Shown: one piece after another, positions 8,096 to 15,965 of the stretch
Position numbering within the stretch: position 1 is the first letter of the stretch
How the letters are laid out: the number at the start of each line of letters is the position of its first letter
From: Microbacterium schleiferi
Lineage (GTDB): Bacteria; Actinomycetota; Actinomycetes; Actinomycetales; Microbacteriaceae
Assembly (NCBI RefSeq): GCF_020781975.1
Contig: NZ_JAJGNI010000014.1
Coordinates: forward strand, 1-50,745
Length of the DNA stretch: 50,745 nt
Direction of reading: 5' to 3'
Notes under the pieces: generated by a model
What the model was told of the DNA's origin: nothing
Databases searched by the model: none
Seen by the model: the letters and a program-made list of their open reading frames with translations, nothing else
Made by a program: the position numbers and the translations under genes

Positions 8096-9066
8096 GCGGC
8101 ATCCTCGAATGTCTCGGTGTCGACCTCGACAGCGTTGTTCGCCGGGTACCGGGGACCCGACACGGTTTCAGTGCCGATGAGCTCGCCGGCGCGCTCCAGT
8201 ATGTCGGGCGTGACCTCGAGCTGCGCAGCGGCGATGATCTCGCGCAGGTGGTCGATGTTCGTCGTCCCGGGAATCGGGACGACATGCTCACCTCGAGACG
8301 ACAGCCACGCGAGCGCGAGCTGGGCCGGGCTGACCCCTGCCTCAGCAGCGAGGGCGCGCCATGCCGGCAGCAGCGCTGCATTGGCTTCCCAGTGCGGCGA
8401 CTGGAACCGCGGCATCCCGCGGCGGATGTCTTTGGCCACGAGCTCCTCGGGGTTGTGGACGGCATCGGCGAGGAACCCCCGCGCGACCGGCGAGAACGCC
8501 ACGAGTGCGATGCCGTCGGATTTCGTCGCCTCGAGCATGCCCAGCTCCGCATTCCGGCTCCACAGGGAGTATTCGTTCTGCACCGCGGCGATGGGCGCGA
8601 CCTGCTGCGCTTCCCGGAGTCGCGCCACCGAGACCTCCGAGAGTCCGATCGCACCGATCTTGCCGGCATCAACGGCTTCGGCGAGCGCCGCGACGCTATC
8701 GGCGATCGGCACCGACTTGTCCCAGCGGTGCAGGTAGTAGAGGTCGATGTGGTCGACGTCCAGTCGGCGAAGCGACGCATCCACCTGCGCCCGCAGCGTC
8801 TCAGGGCGACCATCGATGACGCGTGAACCGTCGACGATCGCCATCCCACCCTTGCTGGCAAGGATGATCTCGTCCCGTCGGCCCGCAATGGCCTTGCCGA
8901 CGAGTTCTTCGTTGCGGCCGCCCCCGTACAGGGTCGCGGTGTCGAAGAACGTGACGCCTTCATCGAGCGCGGTCTGCAACAACCGCAGGCCCTCCTCGGG
9001 CTGCGGCGCCACCCCGTACGCGTGACTGAGTGACATGCATCCGAGCCCGTACCGGGGCAGGTTCAT
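8092..9066 (-). CDS. Aldo/keto reductase
   Basis: A 324-residue NADPH-dependent aldo/keto reductase with a TIM-barrel fold. The catalytic tetrad is visible: Asp42 and Tyr47 in FFDTATLYGGG, Lys72 in LASKGGM and His in DLYYLHRWD. The C-terminal cofactor segment reads VVPIPGTTNIDHLREI. It opens MNLPRYGLGCMSLSHAYG. It overlaps ligC and the following binding-protein gene by four bases on each side, so it is translationally coupled within the lig operon. Substrate unknown; by context it may reduce an aldehyde intermediate or an aldehydic lignin monomer. Confidence 0.88.
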   Translation of the reverse strand: MNLPRYGLGCMSLSHAYGVAPQPEEGLRLLQTALDEGVTFFDTATLYGGGRNEELVGKAIAGRRDEIILASKGGMAIVDGSRVIDGRPETLRAQVDASLRRLDVDHIDLYYLHRWDKSVPIADSVAALAEAVDAGKIGAIGLSEVSVARLREAQQVAPIAAVQNEYSLWSRNAELGMLEATKSDGIALVAFSPVARGFLADAVHNPEELVAKDIRRGMPRFQSPHWEANAALLPAWRALAAEAGVSPAQLALAWLSSRGEHVVPIPGTTNIDHLREIIAAAQLEVTPDILERAGELIGTETVSGPRYPANNAVEVDTETFEDAA

Positions 9067-10019
9067 GCGAGCTGCTCCTCCAGCATCCCGAGCACGCGGT
9101 AGCAGTCGAAGACCTGCCGCACCGACGAATTGGGTTCGCGTCCCTCGCGGATCGCAGCCACGAACTCGCGGTCCTGCAGTTCGATGCCGTTCATGCTGAC
9201 CGCGACCTGCGACACGTCGATCGGCTCTTCCTTGCCGTTCACGAGGTCGTCGTAGCGGGCGATGTAGGTGCCGGTGTCGCCGATGTAGCGGAAGAACGTG
9301 CCGAACGGTCCCTCGTTGTTGAACGAGAGCGAGAGGGTGCAGATCGCGCCGGTCTCAGCCTTGAGCTGGATCGACATGTCCATCGCGATCCCGAGCTCCG
9401 GGTGGATGGGACCCTGAATCGCATTGGCCTGGACGATGCGCCCCGCCTGGTAGGCGAACAGGTCGACGGTGTGGGCGGCGTGGTGCCACAGCAGGTGGTC
9501 GGTCCACGACCGCGGCTCGCCCTTCGCGTTCGTGTTGGTGCGACGGAAGAAGTAGGTCTGCACATCCATCTGCTGGATGTGGAACTGGTCGCTCTGGATG
9601 CGCTGGTGGATCCACTGGTGCGACGGATTGAACCGGCGGGTGTGTCCCACCATGGTGACGCGATCGGATGCCTCGGCGGCGGCGAGGGTGGCTTCGGCAT
9701 CCGCAAGTGAATCGGCCAGCGGAATCTCGACCTGCACGTGCTTACCTGCGGCGAGCGCTGCCTGCGTCTGCGACGCGTGCATCCCGGTGGGGGTGGCGAG
9801 GATGACGGCATCCACGTCATCGCGCTCGAGGACGGCGTCGTAACCGACGACGGCGTTCGCAACCCCGTACTTTTCGGCGACGGCCTGCGTGGCCTCGGGC
9901 TTGGTGCCGCTGACGACCGTCACCTCTGCGTCGGGGATGTTGGCCAGGCCGTCGAGGTGCTTCATGCCGAAGGCGCCTGCCGCGCCGACAACGGCGATTC
10001 GGACCTTGTCACTGCTCAT
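9063..10019 (-). CDS. ligC: 4-carboxy-2-hydroxymuconate-6-semialdehyde dehydrogenase
   Basis: A 318-residue Gfo/Idh/MocA-type dehydrogenase, close in length to Sphingobium LigC (about 315). It oxidises the hemiacetal of the protocatechuate ring-cleavage product to 2-pyrone-4,6-dicarboxylate with NAD(P). The Rossmann motif is VVGAAGAFGMKHLDGL, the family lysine motif appears as GKHVQVEIPLADSL, and VQTYFFRRTNTNAKGEPRSW with WHHAAHTVDLF is characteristic of LigC. Start ATG 10019 has GAAGGAGGACACCG before it; the frame upstream to 10076 runs through a hairpin and is not used. It sits between ligAB and the aldo/keto reductase. Confidence 0.9.
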   Translation of the reverse strand: MSSDKVRIAVVGAAGAFGMKHLDGLANIPDAEVTVVSGTKPEATQAVAEKYGVANAVVGYDAVLERDDVDAVILATPTGMHASQTQAALAAGKHVQVEIPLADSLADAEATLAAAEASDRVTMVGHTRRFNPSHQWIHQRIQSDQFHIQQMDVQTYFFRRTNTNAKGEPRSWTDHLLWHHAAHTVDLFAYQAGRIVQANAIQGPIHPELGIAMDMSIQLKAETGAICTLSLSFNNEGPFGTFFRYIGDTGTYIARYDDLVNGKEEPIDVSQVAVSMNGIELQDREFVAAIREGREPNSSVRQVFDCYRVLGMLEEQLA

Positions 10020-10045
10020 TCGGTGTCCTCCTTCGAACGTGGTGC

Positions 10046-10081
10046 GCTCCGTGGGGATCGCGCGACCGATCCCCACGGAGC
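10046..10081 (-). terminator. Perfect 15-bp stem hairpin between ligAB and ligC
   Basis: GCTCCGTGGGGATCG at 10046-10060 is exactly complementary to CGATCCCCACGGAGC at 10067-10081, with a six-base loop. It lies in the only sizeable gap (80 bp) inside the lig operon, where other junctions are 2-10 bp or overlaps. No T-run follows on the minus strand, so it may be an attenuating or mRNA-stabilising element rather than a full terminator. Confidence 0.6.
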
Positions 10082-10099
10082 GGGTCTATGGTCAGCCTG

Positions 10100-11458
10100 T
10101 CAGGCCGTTGCGCCGACAGGAACCTTCTCTTCTTCGACCTCGGCGTCGGCCGTGGGGGCTGCGACGGGGTTGGTGATGACGAGGTGACCGACAGCCGTGT
10201 TCGAGGCGGGTACGTGGTAGAACCGGTGGTTCACCTCGGGAGCGCCGCCACCGAACTGGTCGTCCATCGCGCCGCGGGCGATGAGCCACATGACCAGCTC
10301 GATGCCTTCCGAACCGGCCTCGTCGACGTAGTCGATGTGCGGCCATTCGGTCAGGCCCAGCGGGTCGGAGATCAGCATGTCGAGGAACGCGTTGTCCCAT
10401 TCCTGGTTGATGAGCCCGGCGCGCGGGCCCTGGAGCTGGTGGCTCATGCCGCCGGTGCCCCAGATCTGCACGTTCAGCTCGGGGCCGTCCCACTTGTCGA
10501 TGGCGCGGCGCAGTGCCTTGCCGAGCTCGTAGCAGCGGCGACCCGACGGTACCGGGTACTGCACGACGTTGACCGCGAGCGGGATGACCTTGACCGGCCA
10601 TTCCTCGACCTGGCCGTACACGAGCGAGAGCGGCACGGTGAGTCCGTGGTCGACGACCATCTCGTTCACGAGGGTCAGGTCGAAGTCATCCTGGATGACC
10701 GACTGTGCCAGGTGGGCAGCGAACTCCGGGTAACCCTTGACGTCGGGCACCGGGCGGGGGCCGTAGCCCTCGTCGGCGACGGGGTACTCAGCGCCCGTAC
10801 CGAGCACGAACGTCGGGATCAGCGAGGAGTCGAAAGCCGTGGCGTGGTCGTTGTAGACCAGGATGACGACGTCTGGCGTGTTCTCCTTGGCCCACTTGCG
10901 GGTCCAGGTGTAGCCGTCGAAGACCTTCTTCCAGTACGGCTCTTCGGTCTTGCCGAGGTCCATCGCCGCGCCGATTGCCGGCACGTGAGAGGTGTACAGG
11001 GCCGAGGTGAGCTTGGCGGGAGCATCCGGCCGCATCGTCTCGGCCTTCTCGCCGGGCTGCGGCGGCGTCCAGCCATCGAGGTCCTTCATGCGGTTGCCCT
11101 CGGGGCGGCGGCCGCCCGAGATCATCATGTCGCGGTAGGCGGCCTCGCTCATGCCGGTCATGGAACCGGCCATCTGCTGGAAGCTCAGACCGTGGGTGGC
11201 TCCGAGCTTGGCGAGGAAGTAGATGTTGCCACCCTCTTCCATCGCGGCGTTGAGGTCGAGGTCGAGGATCGCCTGCCGCGCCTTGGGTGTCAGCTGCCAT
11301 TCGTCGAGGTAGGCCTCACGGTCGGCGAGGTACCGTTCGCGGTTCTCCGGCTTCATGAACGACATGCAGAGCTGGTTGATCTGGTAGCCCTTGCGGGCTT
11401 GCTCGGCGTCGAAAATGATCGTGCCGGGAACGTTCTTGTAGGGCTTGTCGAGTGCCAT
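10100..11458 (-). CDS. ligAB: Protocatechuate 4,5-dioxygenase, fused alpha and beta subunits
   Basis: A 452-residue extradiol dioxygenase that opens the ring of protocatechuate between C4 and C5 using Fe(II). Residues about 1-120 match the small subunit LigA (PGTIIFDAEQARKGYQINQL, CMSFMKPENRERY). Residues about 148-440 match the catalytic subunit LigB: iron-ligand histidines His158 in YTSHVPAIGAA and His205 in VYNDHATAFD, the catalytic His340 in GTGGMSHQLQGPRAG, and the acidic ligand among the two glutamates of SEGIELVMW (384-387). In Sphingobium and Pseudomonas relatives these are two separate proteins; here a linker around residues 120-147 joins them in the order A-B, opposite to gallate dioxygenases. 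It lies 2 bp downstream of ligI. Confidence 0.93.
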   Translation of the reverse strand: MALDKPYKNVPGTIIFDAEQARKGYQINQLCMSFMKPENRERYLADREAYLDEWQLTPKARQAILDLDLNAAMEEGGNIYFLAKLGATHGLSFQQMAGSMTGMSEAAYRDMMISGGRRPEGNRMKDLDGWTPPQPGEKAETMRPDAPAKLTSALYTSHVPAIGAAMDLGKTEEPYWKKVFDGYTWTRKWAKENTPDVVILVYNDHATAFDSSLIPTFVLGTGAEYPVADEGYGPRPVPDVKGYPEFAAHLAQSVIQDDFDLTLVNEMVVDHGLTVPLSLVYGQVEEWPVKVIPLAVNVVQYPVPSGRRCYELGKALRRAIDKWDGPELNVQIWGTGGMSHQLQGPRAGLINQEWDNAFLDMLISDPLGLTEWPHIDYVDEAGSEGIELVMWLIARGAMDDQFGGGAPEVNHRFYHVPASNTAVGHLVITNPVAAPTADAEVEEEKVPVGATA

Positions 11459-11460
11459 GG

Positions 11461-12396
11461 TCAGTCTCCTTCTGGCCAGTAGAGTCGCCGCGGGTTGTCG
11501 ACCAGCAGCTTCTGCTGCAACTCGGCGGTCGTGGCGATCTGGGGGATGTAATCGACCAGCAAGCCATCATCGGGCATGTGGTCCTTGAGGTTGGGGTGGG
11601 GCCAATCTGTTCCCCACAGCACGCGGTCGGGGAATTCCTCGACCACGCGTCGGGCAAACGGCACGACATCGGTGTAGGCGTGCTGTTCACCGTCGAGAGC
11701 TCGGGGGCCGGTGATGCTCAGCCGCTCCGGGCACGACACCTTGGTCCACACGTTCGGGTTCTCCCGCATGAAGCGCAGGAAGAGGTCGAACTCGGGACCG
11801 TCGGGATCCTTGCTGACGTCGGGCCGGCCCATGTGGTCGACGACGACGTCGGTGGGAATGCTCGAGAAGAACTCGTAGAGGTCTGGTAGGTCCTCGGCCT
11901 CGAAGTAGATGACGACGTGCCATCCCAGCGGCGCGATCTTCGCGACGATCTCCTGCAGCGAATCGGTCGGCACACGGTCGACCAGTCGCTTGACGAAGTT
12001 GAAGCGCACCCCGCGCACACCGGCAGTGTGCAGGTCGGCGAGGTCGGCATCCGTCACATCGCGGCGCACCGTGGCCACCCCGCGAGCGCGGCCTTCGCTG
12101 CGGCGCAGCGCGTCGACGAGAGCGCGGTTGTCGGCGCCGTGGCAGGTGGCCTGCACGATGACGTTCCGGTCGAATCCGAGCTGATCACGCAGCGCGAAGA
12201 GCTGGTCGGCTGAGGCGTCGCACGGTGTGTACTTGCGCTCCGGGGCGTACGGGAACTGCTCTCCGGGTCCGAACACGTGGCAGTGCGCGTCGACCGCGCC
12301 CTCGGGCACCCGGAATTTCGGCGTCGAGGGACCGTCGTACCAGTCCAGCCATCCGGGGGTCTTCTCGAACCCGCCGCTCGTGTCTCCGTGGGCCAT
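11461..12396 (-). CDS. ligI: 2-pyrone-4,6-dicarboxylate hydrolase
   Basis: A 311-residue amidohydrolase-superfamily lactonase that hydrolyses 2-pyrone-4,6-dicarboxylate to 4-oxalomesaconate. The N-terminal signature is VDAHCHVFGPGEQFPYAPER, followed by NVIVQATCHGADN, GVRFNFVKRL, DVVVDHMGRPD and the metal- or base-bearing C-terminal motif LWGTDWPHPNLKDH. LigI is known to work without a bound metal, and the tyrosine- and histidine-rich N-terminal motif fits it. Spacing is 2 bp to ligK upstream and 2 bp to ligAB downstream, so the operon is tightly packed. Confidence 0.92.
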   Translation of the reverse strand: MAHGDTSGGFEKTPGWLDWYDGPSTPKFRVPEGAVDAHCHVFGPGEQFPYAPERKYTPCDASADQLFALRDQLGFDRNVIVQATCHGADNRALVDALRRSEGRARGVATVRRDVTDADLADLHTAGVRGVRFNFVKRLVDRVPTDSLQEIVAKIAPLGWHVVIYFEAEDLPDLYEFFSSIPTDVVVDHMGRPDVSKDPDGPEFDLFLRFMRENPNVWTKVSCPERLSITGPRALDGEQHAYTDVVPFARRVVEEFPDRVLWGTDWPHPNLKDHMPDDGLLVDYIPQIATTAELQQKLLVDNPRRLYWPEGD

Positions 12397-12398
12397 CG

Positions 12399-13091
12399 TC
12401 AGTCCTCCACGTACTCGAGGCCGGCGGCGGCAAGCGGCTCACGCATGCCGTAGATATCCAGGCCCAGCACGCCCTCGCGGAACTTCTGGCGCTTGGACTC
12501 TTCGTTGTCTTCGCGCTTCTGGCTGGCATCGGCCACTGCGCCGACGAGCTCGCGAGGCACGACCACGACACCGTCGACATCCGCGACAACGACATCGCCG
12601 GGGTGGACCAGGGCGTTCGCGACGACGACATCGACGTTGACCGAGCCGAGGGTCGCCTTGACAGTTCCCTTGGAGTTGATCGCGCGCGAGAAGACCGGGA
12701 AGTTCATCTTCTCGAGGTCGGCAACGTCGCGAACGCCGCCGTCGATGACCAGGCCCTTGCACCCCCGAGCGGTGAGGGAGGTGGCCAGGAGCTCGCCGAA
12801 GAAGCCGTCTTCACTCTCGGTCGTGCAGCCCGCGACGATCACGTCACCCTCCTGCACCTGCTCGGCAGCAACATGGAACATCCAGTTGTCACCGGGCTGC
12901 AGCAGCACTGTCACTGCCGGTCCGCACAGCTTCGCCCCGGTGTAGGCGGGACGGATGTAGGGGCGAAGCAGTCCGACGCGGCCCATCGCCTCATGGATCG
13001 TCGCGACACCGAACTGTGACAGGCGCGCGACATCGGCGGGGTCGGGCCGCTCGATCTTCGTGCGGACGATGCCGAGGTTGTTCAGTCGCAT
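12399..13091 (-). CDS. ligK: 4-carboxy-4-hydroxy-2-oxoadipate aldolase / oxaloacetate decarboxylase
   Basis: A 230-residue class II aldolase of the HMG/CHA aldolase (RraA-like) family. It cleaves 4-carboxy-4-hydroxy-2-oxoadipate to pyruvate and oxaloacetate. Visible motifs are GVATIHEAMGRVG, GPAVTVLLQPGDNWMFH, GFFGELLATSLTARG, the metal/substrate motif GLVIDGGVRDV and VHPGDVVVADVDGVVVVPRE. The start is placed at ATG 13091 (MRLNNLGIVRT); the open frame upstream to 13187 overlaps ligJ and is not used. Length equals the family norm. It begins 10 bp after ligJ. Confidence 0.92.
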   Translation of the reverse strand: MRLNNLGIVRTKIERPDPADVARLSQFGVATIHEAMGRVGLLRPYIRPAYTGAKLCGPAVTVLLQPGDNWMFHVAAEQVQEGDVIVAGCTTESEDGFFGELLATSLTARGCKGLVIDGGVRDVADLEKMNFPVFSRAINSKGTVKATLGSVNVDVVVANALVHPGDVVVADVDGVVVVPRELVGAVADASQKREDNEESKRQKFREGVLGLDIYGMREPLAAAGLEYVED

Positions 13092-13101
13092 GATGGTCCT
13101 C

Positions 13102-14130
13102 TCACTTCCCCTGCGCCGCAAGTGCGCGATCCAGCCGCGGGTAGACCCGGCGGGCGTTGCCCTCGAAGACGAGCTCGCGTTCGGCATCCGTCAGGTTCGG
13201 GGTTGCGTCGACGTAGCGCTTGGTGTCGTCGAAGTAGTGGCCGGTGCGCGGGTCGATGTCGCGCACCGCCCCGATCATTTCGCTTGCGAACAGGATGTTC
13301 TCGGTCGGGATGACCTCAGTGAGCAGGTTGATGCCCGGCTGGTGGTAGACGCAGGTGTCGAAGAACACGTTGTTCAGCAGGTGCTCTTCGAGCTCGGGCT
13401 TGCCGAGGGCCATCGCGAGTCCCCGGAACCGGCCCCAGTGGTAGGGGACGGCGCCGCCGCCGTGCGGGATGACGAACTTCAGGTCGGGGAAGTCGCGGAA
13501 CAGATCCCCCTTGAGCAGCTGCATGAAGGCAGTCGTGTCGGCGCCGAGGTAGTGATCGCCGGTGGTGTGGAACTGCGACTTGCACGAGGTGCTCACATGG
13601 ATCATCGCGGGGATCTCGTACTCGACGAGCTTCTCGTAGACGGGGTACCAGGAGCGGTCGGTGAGCGCGGGTGCAGTCCACAGGCCACCGGACGGGTCGG
13701 GGTTGAGGTTGATCTCGACCGCGCCGAGTTCTTCGACCGCACGCACGAGCTCGGGCACCGACGTCGCCGGATCTTCGCCTGGCGATTGGGGGAGCATCGC
13801 GCCCATGATGAAGCGGTCGGGGAAGAGCCCGCTCACCCGCGCGACGAGGTCGTTGCAGATGCGCGCCCAGGTCTGGCTGACCTGAAGGTCGCCGATGTGG
13901 TGGGCCATGAAGGATGCCCGCGGGCTGAAGACCGTGAGGTCGGAGCCACGCTCATTCATGAGCTTCAGCTGGTTGGCTTCTATGGTTTCGCGGATGTCGT
14001 CGTCGCTGATGTGCAACGCGGCGGGATCGGGGGCTTCGCCCTGGCCGTTCGCGAAGGCAATCTGCAGGTCACGCCACGCTCCGAGCTGGGCCGGTGCGGT
14101 GGTGTAGTGGCCGTGGATGTCGATGATCAC
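13102..14130 (-). CDS. ligJ: 4-oxalomesaconate hydratase
   Basis: A 342-residue amidohydrolase-fold hydratase that adds water to 4-oxalomesaconate to give 4-carboxy-4-hydroxy-2-oxoadipate. Metal-binding signatures are the N-terminal MIIDIHGHYTTAPAQL, the central IPAMIHVSTSC, VIPHGGGAVPYHWGRFRG and the late FASEMIGAVRDIDP. It is the promoter-proximal gene of the operon ligJ-ligK-ligI-ligAB-ligC-AKR-binding protein. The 133-bp divergent interval towards the LysR gene at 14264 contains short direct repeats that may be regulatory. Confidence 0.92.
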   Translation of the reverse strand: MIIDIHGHYTTAPAQLGAWRDLQIAFANGQGEAPDPAALHISDDDIRETIEANQLKLMNERGSDLTVFSPRASFMAHHIGDLQVSQTWARICNDLVARVSGLFPDRFIMGAMLPQSPGEDPATSVPELVRAVEELGAVEINLNPDPSGGLWTAPALTDRSWYPVYEKLVEYEIPAMIHVSTSCKSQFHTTGDHYLGADTTAFMQLLKGDLFRDFPDLKFVIPHGGGAVPYHWGRFRGLAMALGKPELEEHLLNNVFFDTCVYHQPGINLLTEVIPTENILFASEMIGAVRDIDPRTGHYFDDTKRYVDATPNLTDAERELVFEGNARRVYPRLDRALAAQGK

Positions 14131-14143
14131 CGAGTGTCGTCCT

Positions 14144-14176
14144 TGTCACTGGATTGGCGCTGTCACTGGCGCTGTC
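14144..14176. repeat. Short direct repeats in the ligJ/LysR divergent interval
   Basis: TGTCACTGG occurs at 14144-14152 and 14161-14169; GGCGCTGTC occurs at 14156-14164 and 14168-14176 with a 12-bp period. They lie 14-46 bp upstream of the ligJ start, where a LysR activator would bind. Functional meaning is inference; slippage is possible. Confidence 0.4.
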
Positions 14177-14263
14177 GCGAGGGGTGCTTGTTTCGAGAGT
14201 AAGTCGGGGCTTCGGTATGGTCCAATAGATTCCGGAGTCCTTCTCCATAGACGGAGTCGATGC

Positions 14264-15169
14264 ATGGCCATCCCGGATCTGAACCAACTGCGCACCTTTG
14301 TCGTGCTCTACGAACTGCGCAGCCTCACGGCGACCGCGGAGTTCCTGCATGTCACGCAGCCCACGGTGAGCTACACGCTCGCGCGTCTGAGAGAGCGCTT
14401 CGGCGACGATCTGTTCCGGCGCGAGGGGCACGTCATGGTGCCCACGACCCGCGCGACCCAGCTGTTCGGCCCGCTGCACGAAGCACTCGCGCAGATCGAG
14501 TCGACGGTGAGCGAGACGGCATCCTTTGATCCGTCGGCATTCACCGGAGAGCTCTCCCTCGGGCTGACCTCGATCGGTGAGCAGACGTTCCTGCCGCCGA
14601 TCATGGCGGCCCTCGCGCGCGAGCGATCGACCGCGCGCCTCGCGGTGAAGCGGTTGGATGCCGACGAGGTGGAGGAAGAGCTCGTGCGGGGACACCTCGA
14701 CCTCGCCATCACCGTCGCACTCATGGATGCCGCGCGCCTCTGGCGCACGCCGGTGCGCGCTGTGGAGTACGTGGCGCTCACCTCGCGACGGCATCCGTTG
14801 CCCCCACCGGGGCCTGACATGTTCGACGGACGCGGGTTCGTGCGCGTGTCATCCCGCGGCGGCCACACCTACCCGCTGCAGCTGCTGCTCGAGCACGGAC
14901 TCATGCCGCAGGTCGCGCTGACTGTCGAGGAGTACGGCACGCTCCCGGCGGTGCTGCAAGACACCGATCTGGTGACGTTCTTGCCCCGTCACGTTGCTGA
15001 AGTGTTCTGCGGCTGGTTCCCGGCGCTCCGCATCGCGGACCTGCCCTGGCCGGGCCAGAGCACCCCGGTAGCGATCTTCACACGGCGCGAGTCGAGCCTC
15101 ACACCGGCACAGCGCTGGTTCCGACGGCTCGTCCACGGCGCGGTCGTCGAGCCCGGCACCGAGATCTAG
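14264..15169 (+). CDS. LysR-family regulator, probable activator of the lig operon
   Basis: A 301-residue LysR protein. The helix-turn-helix region is TFVVLYELRSLTATAEFLHVTQPTVSYTLARLRERFGDDLF, residues about 9-50. The effector domain starts at FTGELSLGLTSIGEQTFLPP. Start ATG 14264 gives MAIPDLNQLR, which fits family N termini; the frame upstream is longer but has no family similarity. It is divergent from ligJ, so by position it likely controls protocatechuate 4,5-cleavage in response to a pathway compound, as LigR does in Sphingobium. Direct demonstration is lacking. Confidence 0.85.
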   Translation: MAIPDLNQLRTFVVLYELRSLTATAEFLHVTQPTVSYTLARLRERFGDDLFRREGHVMVPTTRATQLFGPLHEALAQIESTVSETASFDPSAFTGELSLGLTSIGEQTFLPPIMAALARERSTARLAVKRLDADEVEEELVRGHLDLAITVALMDAARLWRTPVRAVEYVALTSRRHPLPPPGPDMFDGRGFVRVSSRGGHTYPLQLLLEHGLMPQVALTVEEYGTLPAVLQDTDLVTFLPRHVAEVFCGWFPALRIADLPWPGQSTPVAIFTRRESSLTPAQRWFRRLVHGAVVEPGTEI

Positions 15170-15185
15170 CCCGGCCCTCCGTTCA

Positions 15186-15236
15186 GTCGCGCCTTGATGC
15201 GGGTTCACCCGGCGCAGACCCACACTTAGGCGCGAC
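15186..15236. terminator. Probable bidirectional terminator
   Basis: GTCGCGCC (15186-15193) and GGCGCGAC (15229-15236) form an 8-bp inverted repeat enclosing a smaller CGGG/CCCG hairpin. It sits between the convergent LysR and nucleotidyltransferase-like genes. A second A/T-rich dyad (AAACAAG...TTTGTTT, about 15238-15258) follows on the plus strand. Confidence 0.45.
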
Positions 15237-15256
15237 CGAAAACAAGCCCCTTTGTT

Positions 15257-15910
15257 TCAGCTGCGTCGGGTGCGGTTCCAGCTCGCTTTGGCGGGTGCGA
15301 ACGGGCTGCGGACGTGGATCGACCACGTCGAATGTGGGTGAATCGACAGGATCGCCTTCTCCCACCAGGTCCGCGCCTCTTCGGGAAGCGCGGGAAGGAT
15401 GACGTCCTTGTCGGCTTCGTCGTCGGGGTAGGGCCGCAGTGCCTTCCAGACCAGCTGCACCTCGGGCGCGCCGGTGGGAATGTCATCGATGTCGAGGACT
15501 GCCTTCTCCCACGGGAGCTGTAGGCGAGGATCGCGCCGGTAGACCCAGCGGTCAGCGGTTCCGTCTTCGAGGTTGATCTGCAGGACCCAGGCATCCATCG
15601 CCTCGTCGAAGATCCAGGCCGACGGAATGTCGGCACCGTCGGGCAGGTCGGACCACCGGACGAGCTCGTCGCCGATCCGCGCCCAGCAGCTCATTCCGTC
15701 GGGGAGCGAGCCGACGATGTCATCGAGCTGGGTGTACACCGTGCTGATCGTGGTGCGGTCGCGCTCCCGCAGGGGTTCGCCGCGCCACTGGTCATAGGCG
15801 CTCCCGCCCGAGAGCCACCAGCGCGCCTCGGTGTCGGCGAGCAGGTCAGCGACGGATGCCGCGTCAAGTCGCGTCCACGGGGTGTCGAGGCTCGGCAGTG
15901 AGTCGGTCAT
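15257..15910 (-). CDS. Nucleotidyltransferase-fold protein (aminoglycoside adenylyltransferase-like)
   Basis: A 217-residue protein related in layout to the AadB/LinA-type nucleotidyltransferase-like proteins: a glycine pair in WWLSGGSAYDQWRG, a charged segment RERDRTTISTVYTQLDD, then SAWIFDEAMDAWVLQIN, YRRDPRLQLPWEKAVL and a C-terminal APEVQLVWKALRPYPDDEADKDV. The canonical acidic metal motif after the glycines is not clear, so catalytic activity is uncertain. Start chosen at ATG 15910 (MTDSLPS); a GTG seven codons upstream is an alternative. No obvious partner gene. An antibiotic-resistance role is not supported by sequence alone. Confidence 0.65.
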   Translation of the reverse strand: MTDSLPSLDTPWTRLDAASVADLLADTEARWWLSGGSAYDQWRGEPLRERDRTTISTVYTQLDDIVGSLPDGMSCWARIGDELVRWSDLPDGADIPSAWIFDEAMDAWVLQINLEDGTADRWVYRRDPRLQLPWEKAVLDIDDIPTGAPEVQLVWKALRPYPDDEADKDVILPALPEEARTWWEKAILSIHPHSTWSIHVRSPFAPAKASWNRTRRS

Positions 15911-15965
15911 GGTCCTATTGTGCTCCGCCACCGCGGCTCCCGCTCAGGAGGGCAGCGACTGCCGC

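Noticed and set aside
10088..11482. 464-residue plus-strand open frame
   Set aside because: Exactly antisense to ligAB, which has all catalytic residues; long antisense frames are expected at this GC content.
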